Shown here piece by piece: positions 37,316-49,668 of a stretch of DNA of 64,000 nucleotides. Made by a program: the position numbers and the translations under genes. Origin of the DNA: Glandiceps talaboti (Eukaryota; Hemichordata; Enteropneusta; Spengelidae); the NCBI RefSeq assembly GCF_964340395.1, contig NC_135551.1, forward strand, positions 22,962,503 to 23,026,502, in the 5' to 3' direction. Position 1 is the stretch's first letter, and each line of letters begins with the position of its first letter. The notes under the pieces are model-generated. The model searched no databases, was not told the DNA's origin, and saw only the letters and a list, made by a program, of their open reading frames with translations.

Positions 37316-38256
37316 TTATGGTCACTTTAAAATTCCAATTTATTCTTTGTTTTTGCAAAATAATTTCTTTCATTCTAAAATTGTGTCATTGTGAACTCTT
37401 CAACTGTACTCTCTTAATGTGATCAAAAGCAATGAGTTTATATATGTGTGAACACAACTAAAATCTTTCTCCCTATATAACTTAAAGAACCCTTTTAATT
37501 AGAATAACTGTATGAACATTGCAGATGAAAACAGTATCTTGGCAGTGAACTCTTTCAAAAGACATCCAAAAGGTTTACTTAGATAATCCCTGTATAGTAT
37601 CTAAAAGCCCAAGTAACCGTACACTGAAAGAGATCAGCCACTGGGGGCGCTCTTCTCATCCCTTTCAACAAAGGGCAAGGGATGACAATGACACCCCTGG
37701 CAATGCATTTTACAGTCTAGAGTAACTGCAATTATAAGTTTTCTTCCACTCATGAAAGTTTAGAGTCCCAATAGCTGTAACAGAACCTACTATTTTCAAC
37801 ATTTTCAGTTCCTACTTATTTACTTGTTAACACCCCCCCCCCCCCCCCCCCAGCTTTCAATCCCAGGTTCTCACATTATTGGCTACTCCGCCCCACAAAC
37901 ACTGCCTTATCTACTATCAGTAAATCTTATTTTATTTACTGAAGCATCGAGATTACATAGTCTGGATCATTTACATAGGATTTATACTGTTTAAAGGCCC
38001 ATGATTCAATGCCCCGTCCTCATGTTAGTGCTATCTTGAAAGTATAGAAAGATTAAATAGGATTATACCATATTCCAGCCAAGTTATCATCTTTGAACAG
38101 AAAATATGGATTATAGACCCTGGTTGTTCTACGTCATAACCCATGTCACTGGTTTGTGCAGTGCTTGAAAAATAAAGCATAATGTTCAAAATCACCATTA
38201 CCGGGTAGTTTTTCCAATTTTTCATAAATTGCACTTCAGGAGTTACAATGATTATA

Positions 38257-38383
38257 TTATTCCCCAATATTTCACTTCATTCAGCTGGAAAGTACTCATG
38301 ACCAAAAGGTTTGTCACTATTCATCTAGCAACTCGTAGTGACAAGGCCCCTTAGGTCACTCATAAAAAAATATTGGGGAATAA
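38257..38383. mobile_element. Palindromic element family P, copy 2
   Basis: Starts TTATTCCCCAATATTTCACT and ends AAATATTGGGGAATAA. Its inner core is TTTGTCACTA...TAGTGACAAGGCC plus CCTTAGGTCACTCAT. This is the cleanest hairpin of the family and carries no flanking extension. Confidence 0.82.
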
Positions 38384-39329
38384 TATCTCATTATTCTTGT
38401 CTTGAAGCAACATATTCAAAACTTCTGCCTGACAACTGTTTTTCGCACCCAAAGTTTAATCCTTATCCGACATGGGCCTTTAATTAATCACAGCTGTCAA
38501 ATTCAGTATACACAGTAGACACAAATCTTATAATTGGGTAATGCAACTAATTACAACAATTGAACAGTTTCCAGTAAAGATTTGCTGTATTTTCCAGCGG
38601 GCAAAACTTGATGAAAAAATAGTGAAAAAGTTACAGCTATTGAGACTTGGTATACAACTCATTGTCAGGTATAATATGCATCAACAGAAAACATGCACAT
38701 ATGAAGGCATTCACAGGATAGAGTTGAAAGAACACCCCATACTACTCAGATAACTTTTCCCCATATAAGATATATCAGAGTCCTGCTGAGTAATACTTAA
38801 CAGACGCATACCAAGGTATCGTTTATACATCACCATCTTCTCCATGCAAATTAACCAGTATGCAAGTTTTAGAAGTGGCATGCCATTTATTCTGCAATGT
38901 TCCACTTCACTCTAATATGACTGCTAGTTTAGTTACAAATAACTTTATCAAAATATTTGCAATGTTTAATGGTACATGTATTTCAATTTCGCATCTTTGA
39001 ATTTAGTGCCAATGGCATCAAAGCATAACTATCAGTAATACTCTCTGAGTACTTGTTGCTTGTTTTGCACTTTAACGACCGAACCACCTTGTCCTACACA
39101 GTATTCATACACTACATGGATTTTATGTTATTTCTTATATATTCTGACAAGGGCAGGTAGGATAATCAACGCAATGGATACTTTTGATATGGGAATTTAT
39201 TTTTCACATTGAAAGAAAGTGATGCTTAGATCTGAAGTTCTCTTGTGTGGGAAGGAGTAGATGGATTGATAACTAGGTTGGTATATTCTGTAGATTGCAC
39301 CCAAAGATAGCTGGGTAGGAATGTACGTA

Positions 39330-39600
39330 TGCAGGTAGGTAGGTAGGTAGGTAGGTAGGTAGGCATGTATGTTTATATAAACCATGTATCTATCTGAAGG
39401 TAGTAATTAATACAGACACATAGAGGTTGGTAGGCAAGTGATAGTAGATATGAAGTTTATTGAGATACGGTAGGTTGGTAGCTAGGTAGACATGAACATT
39501 TGCCTGTCTAGGTGAACGTTTATGCATGTAGGAAGGTTGTAGGTAGTTAGGTAGTTAGGTAGGGAGGGAGGTAGGTAGGTAGGTAGGTAGATAGATAGAT
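39330..39600. repeat. GTAG tetranucleotide arrays
   Basis: Pure GTAG runs at 39333-39362 and 39565-39590, with degenerate GTAGGT segments between them. Confidence 0.85.
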
Positions 39601-40537
39601 TTAGGAATGCATGAACAAATTAATACATGTATATAACTGGTGCTTAGAAAACTACACATTGCAAAATAAAGGACTGCCACATCATCAGAGATTATAGATA
39701 ACTATTGGACAGATACTGCAGGGATATTGTTCATTGAGTCATTATAAGTACCTCATACAGATTACCGGGCCACAAGTTAACACTGACTGGATAAAGTACA
39801 TTTAGTATTACCTCATACAGATTACAGGGCTGTTGGCTTCTGTCTAATTCATTGGCACCTCCTATGTTTGCATGTTAATGGGGCCAAGCAGTAATAATAT
39901 TGTGCGTTATTATCACATTCATAATTTGAGCATCATGTCTTGAGAGGTCTTTAAATTACATTTTTATGAAACGTATGGGTAATATTTTTCTTGTTACTTA
40001 CTAGTTTGTACACAGACCTCCAAGAATGATAAATTTCAGGAGACTACTTATTGAAAAAGATAAGTGTATAGTTTGAGCATAATTTTGAGTACGAGTTCAA
40101 TCGACACAACATTGAGAAGTGAATGTCCCGTCACCACACCAGGATAGACAACATAACAGTACATATACCTGCATGACAATATTTATGCTGTAAAGCAAGA
40201 CATGCAACATTGCTGTAAAAGATGGGTCAGTGTGAGTGAGTCAAAGACAAAATACCACCACCCACCAACACTACATACACTAAAATGACACATTGAGAAA
40301 CAGTAACACACATGTCATCAAACAGAACATAAGAACATGATGGAAAATAAATAAATATTTTAAGATATGTAATTGTGAACTATACTAAAAGTAAACTAAA
40401 TTGTAACCTATACTAACTATTATTATTATTATTATTATTAAGTATATATTTATATCTAAATAATGGAAAATAAATTATATACGACATAAGTATAAATACA
40501 TGTCCGACTGTAAATATTGGTATGATGTATTTAGATA

Positions 40538-40870
40538 TTATTCTCCAATATTTTTCTTCATTCAGCCAAGGAAAATATGAGTGACCTAAGGGGCTTTGTC
40601 ACTACAAGTCATTAGACGAGTAATAACTATACCCTTAGGTCATATTTTCCTGCTGCAGGAAGAAAATTTTCTGATAGAAAACTATCAGATAGTAACATAA
40701 TTAAACCAGTGCTAGTAATATCAAAGAAAAATTGGGGGAAATAGTGGAAATTTTGAATGTTTTGGATCATATTTCGAACACAGCAGAACCAATGACGTAG
40801 ACACACATTGTCATGACGTAAAATGATCAGGGCATAAATTCCATATTTTTGGCTTGTGCATGGTATAATA
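40538..40870. mobile_element. Palindromic element family P, copy 3
   Basis: The left arm, TTATTCTCCAATATTTTTCT and GTGACCTAAGGGGCTTTGTC, is followed by a degraded right arm (CCCTTAGGTCATATTTTCC). As in copy 1, about 170 bp of shared sequence follows (ACACAGCAGAACCAATGACG, ATTGTCATGACGTA, GCATGGTATAAT). Confidence 0.8.
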
Positions 40871-41502
40871 CATATTAACATCCTCATTTTGACTCAAAGA
40901 TTTGTCATGAGATGGCGCTCTTTATTTTGAGAGAGAAACAAAGATCACCAAATCAAATAACAGACCTTTCTGTCTATGAGTAATTCTGACAAAGGAATGA
41001 CTTGTGTGTAAAAGTTGCACCCAGGCACTCAGATCCCCCCCCCCCCCCCACCAAGCTCCAGTAGCTGTAACTAGAACATTTTATTTTCAACTTCCTGAAG
41101 TTTTTAGCATGTATTTGCTGATACATAGATGATTGACTGTGTACTGATCATGTCTACCAGCATCCCATAAATTCAAACTGTGTTGACAAATAACTAAATG
41201 GCCTGAACCATTACTTCATACTGTTTACACACAGACATCAAGCCAGTGTACACAGCACCATCAATGACTTGAATACGTGTCATTCAGTTAATTACAAAGT
41301 TTGAACCATTTTAGCAAAGGTTTATTGTATTTTTTCAGCCTGTCAAAAGGTGAAAGATAAGAATAAATGACCACTACTGGAGCCCAGAGGTTGGTATATT
41401 CAAGATAGATAAACACATACCAATGACAACACCATGTCCTGGGCAATGGTGCATGTTGACCAAAGAACATAAAATCACGAAAACTAGTATACATTTTCTC
41501 AC

Positions 41503-41636
41503 CTGAACTCTCTTCTGTTGTTATTGACATCTGATGTCCAACGAGTTGTTCTGCTTGATCTACATGATTTGAACTAAATGTTTCACTAGTAAATGATCCG
41601 TCTAAATGGCCCTTCTCTGAGCTTACATCTTGAAAA
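41503..41636 (-). CDS. MAP7: MAP7 exon 10
   Basis: Acceptor TTTTCTCAG, donor TTCAG|GTGAGA. Enters in phase 2 and encodes 44 full codons (FQDVSSEKGHLDG ... ITTEESS), leaving in phase 1. If the donor is skipped the frame continues 67 more codons to a stop at 41288, a possible alternative end. Confidence 0.7.
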
Positions 41637-44600
41637 CTGAGAAAAAAAGACAGAATAAGGTAACTTTTAAATTACATACTGCTTTTCATATACTTTTAGG
41701 TATTACATCATTTCAAATGAAAGCTTGAATGGCGCCTAATGAAACATGGCTACAAGTAGACAGATAGGCAAAGAAATCTCATTCTGTTGGTTGCATTGAC
41801 CAAATTCAACGACTGAATTCGGTTTGATATCTGTGAACATATGGCTGTCCATAGATTGATAGACATAGAAAAGTCATTCTACTCACTCAAGTTTATGTGA
41901 GAACATGACTAAAGTAAAGACAAATAATTTATGCATTGTATGTGATGTCTACTCTTTGTGCTATGTTTGGATGAAATCTGTCAACACACGGCTATCCATA
42001 CATAAAAGGAAAACATGACACTATAAACTCAAACTACATGTGCGATGGTTCTGTACAAACACAGGGAAGAACAAAGTTAGTATGTGATGTTTACTCTTTG
42101 TGCTAAGTTTGAATGAAATCTGTTGTTGACACATGGCTGTATAGAGGGTCACAAGACACTAATTACTGTTCTGTACAAACACTATAATGAACAAAGTTAG
42201 TATGTGATGTTTACTCTTTGTGCTATGTTTGAATGAAATATACGGACACATGGCTGTATAGAGAGACACAAGACACTAACTATACTGTTCTGTACAAACA
42301 CTGAAAAGAACAAAGTTAGTAATTGATGTCTACTCTTTGTGCTGTTTCAATGAAATCTACAAGTACTACACATGGCTGTATGTGTACACAGACACTTGTT
42401 CTACCAGTTTACTTGGACAGTGGGCAAAATACAGTTGGCATACAATGTCTACTGTTTGCACATGTTTCCATGAAATCTGGTCACACATACAAGTATAGAG
42501 TGATATGGACATGATACATTACTTCCACTGTTCGACATAGACACTGGAGAACTATAAATTAGTACATTATGTGACTAATTTGTACTAAGTTTGAATGAAA
42601 TTTGTCAGGTCAAGGCTGTACGTAGATAGCAGGACATATGACACTACTTCCACTGTTCGACATAGACACTGGGGAACTATATTAAGTTAGTACATTATGT
42701 GACTACTTTGTACCAAGTTTGAATGACATTTGTCAGGTCAAGGCTGTACATACCTTGTATTGATGTCTAGCATCTCTGTGTTGCCATTGGCTGCCTGCCG
42801 TACCCCAGGACTGCTATCTTCATTATCACTACCTTGTAGTCCTTCATCTGGTGAAACACTTTCCACAATTTTAGAAGAAATGCTTTGCTTTTCTGTAACA
42901 GTTCTAGTGACAGTTAAAGTTTCATTAGAAGACGTTTCTACTACAGTATTTGAATTAATTTCATGGCTTTCACTAGTATCAATGTCTTTATCTTCATCTA
43001 AACTTGTTTCCTCTGCCTTTTTCACTGTTTCTAGACTACCTTTGCCATTATCTAGCTCTATGGTATCATCATTCTGTGAACTAGTGTCCTCCTGAGGGGG
43101 TTCTGCTGCCTCAGTGACTTGGTTTTCATCGGATGATGCCACAGCTTGGTTTTCATCGAATGATGTCATAGGTTGTGGTTCATCTGACGATGTCACATCT
43201 TGGTCTCCATTCGATGATGATGTCACAGCTTGGATTTCATCTGATGATGTCACGGCTTGGTTGTCATCAGATGTTGCCTCAACTTGGTTTTCATCTGTTG
43301 GTGTCGTAGGCTGGTTGTCATTGGACAATGTCACAGCACCTTGGTTTTCATCAGGTGAACTCATTGGTTGACTCTCATCTGGTGATGTTGTTGGTTGGTT
43401 CTCATTGGATGATGTCACAGCTTCAGGTTTACTCTCATCAGACGGTGTTGCTGGTTGGTTTTCATCTGGTGAAGGCATTGCCTGGCTATCCTCTGATGGC
43501 TGTTCAGACTGACTATCCTCTTGTTGGCTGTCATCCGACTGCTTTTCATCTTCACTCTTTTTGTCATCTGTCCTTGCACCACCAGCACCCCGACGAGTTC
43601 TTTTCATAATTTCTTCAATGCGCTAAGAAAGTGAAAATGACAATGAGTTACAAACATGGACTTGGCATATGTTGTTTCACATTGATTTTTCAAGTAGGAA
43701 GCCATTCTAAAAAATTTTATAAATTAAAAATCCAAAATAAATACCCAAAACTCATCCATATGGTCACTTTAAAACTACCAAAATGTATTATAATTTGTTT
43801 TACCTTTCGTCTGGCATCTCTTTCTTCCTCTTCTCTCTTTAACTTTTCCTCTAACTCTATTTTTCTCTTTTCTGCTTCTTCCTTGGCCTTTTGTTCTGCC
43901 TCAGCTTTCTGTAAGTAATAACAAGTGATGGAAATACATACACTGAGACAGAATTCTACTGATATATTTTGAACAAAAAAAAAAGCTGAGCTAGCTCAGC
44001 TGCCAATGATACAACATAGCACATTCTTTTTAACAATGAGATGAGTACATGCAACGATTATGATGTAGATATTGAATGTCCAGGAGTGTAAAACTTTGTT
44101 CTCATCTTTATCTACAGGAGTAAACTCTCGCCTTTCAAATGTTGTTTTTTTACCGATATCTTATCATCCACCTACTTGTCTTGCTTCTTCCTCTGCTTGC
44201 TCTCGTTCTTCTCTCTCTCGCCTTTCTTTTTCCTCAATTGCTTTTCTTAGTCTTTCTTCTTCAGCTCTTCTATGTTCTTCAGCAATACGTATAGCTTCTT
44301 CCTCAAGACGTCTTTGTTCTTCTTCTTCTCTCCTCCTTCTCTCTTCTTCCTGTCTCCTGTAGAAAGAAAAATCACCATGACTTTCAAATTTGTATCAAAC
44401 TGCCATATTTCAGTTAATCGAAAAACAAAAGATTATATAGTTTGGCCACTAGGGGTGCTATTCAAAGGCTGGTTTTGACCCGAATATGAGGGCCATCATA
44501 ATTGACATACCCGCCAGCAGAAATATATGCTCTGGCTTGCAAATATGCAAATCATTATTCCTTAGTGTTCTATGGCAAAGGCTGGTTGTATTCTCAACTA

Positions 44601-47600
44601 GTTAAAACATTCTATTGACTACTAGAAAACATCATTTTTTTTCAGAACTAAAGAATTTGTTTTAGCATCATTTGGTTGACTGCCATGCCAGTTCAGCCCT
44701 CATTTCCTCATGTGGGGGCGCCCTCTCGTGATACTTCTTTGGAAATTGACTGCATAATGGTAAATGGAATATGGCATATTCCTTGTCAGGTAGTAGGTAC
44801 AGAATAATTGAAAATAACTAGTACAATATATTACAATATCTCTTTCATTCATAATTCATTTCTAGGGTTAGAGATGTAGTGCAAAGGAAGAGTAGCAAGA
44901 CCTCAATACCTCAATTCCTCTTGTCTCTGCCGTTCTAATTCAGCTTCTCTTTCAGCTTGTTCTTTAGCTAGTCTCCGCCGTTCAGCCAGGGCAGCTTTGG
45001 CAGCTTCCTCATCTGAATACCCAGCTTTAGGTTGAGATGTTTCTTTGTTTTTATCCTTATCACTAGGAGCTTCATTTGCTTTCTCTTTACCTTCATCACT
45101 CTTATCCTCGGCTGGTACTGGCTTAGTTTTGGCAGCTGTCGTTTTAGTTGTTGATGCTGTTTTGGGCGTTGTTGATACTTTGAGACCTGTTGGTGTTTTG
45201 GGTGCAGTTGGAGTTTTGGATGCTGTTGATACTTTCAGACCTGTTGGTGTTTTGGGTGTAGTTGGAGTTTTGGGTGCTGCTGATACTTTGAGTCCTGTTG
45301 GTGTTTTGGGTGCAGTTGGAGTTTTAGGAGTTGTAGCTGTTCTGGATGCCGACGATGATCTTGGTGTTGTTGGTTTAGAAGAAACTACTGTCTGAGTCTT
45401 TGTCACTGTTGTGGATTTTGAAACGCCATCGGAACTTACGACTCGCTTTGTGGTAGTTTTTGTAGTAGCTGCCTTAATGCCTACAGACGCCGCCGTTCTA
45501 CTCGGAGACATTGTGCCTGGTTTACGCTCTGTGGCTGTTGGTGTGATAGATTTTTTTATCGGTGGTGGGGCCGAAGTCTTGCTAGTTGTCACTTGAGGTT
45601 TAGGTCTGCTCGTAGGTTTGCTCACATTATCAGTTGACTTAGAGAGGACTCTATCGGCAGAGTGTGCTCTTGGACTGCGACTAGTTCTTGGCCCTTGACT
45701 ACTTGCTGATGAAGGTCTTGGATGTACTTTGGTACGTGTTGATGGACTTAATCCTGGGGACAATGGTCTCTGAAATCATGAAGCAATGAAAAAAAGAACA
45801 TGAGAATTCTAGTATTTCTCTATTAACTTCTAATTGAAAACACACCTATAGGATTTCTGTAAGGAAAATAAAGATTCCACATGGGCTGATACAGAAATAA
45901 TAAATACAAGGTTATCTGTACACATAAGTTTCTCTGATATCAAAATATATACCAAATATTACATAATCATAAATATACAGCAACTTAACAGGTAACATGC
46001 ACAATGTTTGTTTTCAAATATCTACTTATCAGCTTTATTACTACTGTAGCTCTTAAGATTCGTACCATACTCAAGTTTTTTTTTTTTTCTAAGCATTGCC
46101 ATAACAACTCTTTGCATCATGAGCTTTTAGCCTTGGCATGCATTGCTTGCTTACTTTCGTCAATTACAAATAATTACAACTTTGTACTGAGCCAGTTCTT
46201 GCATTCTTTGTTTACTATCCTTGCAACATTTACCCATTCCCACGCCACCATCAGCTGATGAAATTATGAGTGACAAATGGGGTCTTGTCACAACCAATGT
46301 ATGACATAAGGGGCCTTGCCACTACAAATATGTGCCCTAGGGGGTCTTGTCACTATCATCATGTGACCTAGGGGGTTGTATCACTAACATTATATACATG
46401 ATATAACCTAAGTGGACATGTAACTACCAATATATGACCCAGGACTGTAGGAGGTCTTGTCTTGAAGATACAACATGTATATATTCTAATAAAGGATTTC
46501 ATGAAATCTTACATATACAATGTATAATCTAATGAGAGTAAAATGAAAGTAGATTAAATGTTATTGTTACATAGTTTCAATATAATATGAGGTGTTGTGA
46601 TACGAGGTAAAGACTGTTTTCCTGTCGCAAGGTTATATCTTGACTTGAGTGTACATTAGGACTACATGTACTTCAATTTAACGAATTTCTTGCATACACA
46701 TTGTATGTTCCAGTGTCTCAAAGTATGTCTTGAAGCACTTTTAATATGATGCTTGCTTCTGTGAAATCTTGTGACTTTCAATAATATCAACTGTCTGTAT
46801 CAAACACCATACTGAGGGAGAGTAGCTTTTAATATTATTCATCAGATACTTTGAGCGTGATCTGCCCTTTCAAAGAATACATGAAATTTCCTACCTCCTC
46901 CGTTCTACACACACTGTCTTAATTTGTCTTTTCTAAGTCCTAATAATGTGATCATCTGCTCTCTTTACCTTTTTCATTAGACCATTGTAGGAAATTAAGG
47001 CATTTTTATAAACTTTGGTTTCTTGCGTCATTCCACAATTTTACATCACATACATTATGAGTGACTGTTGAAAACTAAGTTGAAATATATTCCTCATTCA
47101 GTGTTCAGAGGAGTTCCTTGCCATGGACATGCAGACAGGAATTTCATGTGAATATATATATACATGTGGGCTTGTTTTCTATGATCTCTCTCTCTCTCTC
47201 CAGCGAGATCACAGAAAAGAAGCCCACACAATATAGTTTCTAGACTATAGGAACTTGATGAGAAAGCCTTTATTTCCTGCAATTCCATTCCCCTAACCTA
47301 ATACTTGAGAGACAGCAGTTCAGTATGTAATTGTCCTTTTATAATAATAATCACTATTTTGCTCTAGGACTTTATTTTTTCCATTTCTTTTTGTCGATTA
47401 CAACCTTAAAAAGGCTTTCAGATCCAAAAATATATGTGTACATGTTGTACCCATAAATAAGTACATCCATGAAATGATGGGATTAATCTTCATTACATCT
47501 TGTTAAAAACAACAAGAACGACAACGACGACAACAAGAACAACAATTATTCATCACAAAAATCGACAAAACATGAAATGAATGATGCACATGTTTTTCCA

Positions 47601-49637
47601 AAACCATTATATGTACAACAATGGTAATGGGATGATGTTAGATTTAAGGTAGCTAGCTTCATAATAGACTAGACTACCAATATGGCTGGCATTCCCTCCA
47701 CACAGCCTGTGAACTCAGTAATTCAAATTGAGTATTTTATCATGGATACCATGCACAGAAGCTGATTGGTTGATAAGTCCCATGATTCATATATTATGTT
47801 GATTGTGCCAAATAACACAGATGTGACAGTTGACCCAATTTAAAAATATGATCTTTGTTCAAATGATCTTTAATGAATGTCAACAGATGGTATGTTGTTA
47901 TAAAATGCCTCATTTTTCCTCATGTTTACATGAAGATAATGAGGTATGGTCATAAACACTAAATTTGGGTTTGCATGCTGTGTGGAAAGAACACTTGCCA
48001 GGCCTACCACCCAGCGTATATGGTGGCTATATAATATTCAAGGCTACATATTGACACAAAAAATTGGAAAAGAAATCATTTACTGAAACAAGGCAATAAT
48101 ATCAACACGGACCAAGTACTTTAAATATTTAACTTATACAAACTCAATAAATAATTGATGGTGTATCTTTAAGTGCAATTAATTAGTGGTATGGAACTAT
48201 TATTCCGACAAATTAAAAAAAAAATCTGTTTATAAATATGCAAATGACATAATTGATATTTAAATAACAAAACCGCACTTTACAAATGTTCAAAATAAAA
48301 GACACAATGTGAATATACAACTGTTATACAATATACTTATTTTCATTGTTTTTGTTAAGGGTGGTAAGAAAGTAAAATCTACCTCAGGTGTTCTACTGAG
48401 GTACTCGGTGTTTTAGCTAAGGTTGGGGAACCCAAAAACAGAGAGGGATAAGAATGGCATAGTTTTTCATACGATCTACCAGTGCTACCACAATTTTGTT
48501 TGGAAACCATGGTAAAATGACTGGTGAACCCTGATAGATTTTACCTACTTACTACACATAGTAAAAACAGATACTTCACCAAAATTATGGTATAAAGTAT
48601 AGCAATTTATACAACTTTTATCTGATTTCTCCCTCTGTTAACAGGGTTCCCAATCCTTAGTAAAAACATATATACATCTACTGTTTGGATGGAACACTTA
48701 ACTTACCACATCAATCTGATCGGGCTTCACAAAAAAAGTTTAAATGGAAGATGGTAGAAAAATGTAAATGTCTAGAACTATTGACGATGAAACTCTCATC
48801 TCAAAACTGTACCTGTCCTGTTCTTTCCATTAGTAACAAAGCTGACTAATATGAAAATTGGCTAATATATTATATGTAAATATAGTTTCATATCTCTTTA
48901 ATAGAACCATCAGTCTCTAAAACTAGACTCTAAACATTCATCTCAAAACTGTACCTGTCCTGTTCTTTCCATTAGTAACAAAGCTGACTAATATGCAAAT
49001 TGGCTAATATATTATGTAAATATAGTTTCATATCTCTTTAATAGAACCATCAGTCTCTAAAACTAGACTCTAAACATTCATCTCAAAACTGTACCTGTCC
49101 TGTTCTTTGCATTAGTAACAAAGCCAACTGATATGCAAATTGGCTAATATATTATATATAAATATAGTTCCATATCTCTTTAACAGAACCATCGGTCTCT
49201 AGAACTAGACTCTAAAACATTCATGTTAAAAGTGTATCTGTGTGGTGAATATTTTTAATATTAACACAGGGTGATCTATTAATATGCAAATTGGTTAATT
49301 AAAATGAGAAGTTGATTTTATATAATGAAACATTTACACATTCATTTCACAGCTTAGATAGAAGTGTACCGATGCGATTGTCATTATCAATATCAGCACA
49401 GGTGATTACAATACTGTAAACCTCGATATTTTTGCTACTGCTTGTATTAGAAATTTTTTGAGATTTTACAGTCTTCAGCTAGTTCTTAAATACTAATTTT
49501 TACTAATTACCAGACTGGTACATTGTGTTCATGTACAAAAAAGCATTTTAGTCACTACTTATTTTTGCCTTTTTGTTTTCTAGCGAAATTAGAGAAAATA
49601 AGTCTTTAGCGAAAACGTCAATATTATACAAATTGGC

Positions 49638-49668
<31 letters not shown>

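Larger units (their letters stand above)
36020..41502. other. Presumed last intron, repeat-rich
   Basis: Holds a CAA microsatellite (36747-36769), a TG/TATG microsatellite (37085-37315), a poly-C run (37830-37851), two copies of palindromic family P (38257, 40538), GTAG arrays (39330-39362, 39540-39600), an ATT array (40418-40440) and several copies of a repeat with AGCTGTAACT (36290, 37780, 41060). A short exon needed to correct phase was looked for and not found. Confidence 0.5.

Noticed and set aside
42730-43609. Plus-strand frames opposite MAP7 exon 9
   Set aside because: Mirror frames of a repetitive exon; the minus frame joins neighbouring exons in phase and carries the MAP7 signature.
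45045-45596. Val/Gly/Leu-rich plus-strand frames opposite MAP7 exon 6
   Set aside because: Shadow of the Thr-Pro-Lys repeat on the true coding strand.
46250-46460. CRISPR-like direct repeats
   Set aside because: Repeats are degenerate and adjacent without unique spacers of constant length, in an animal genome; this is a minisatellite.
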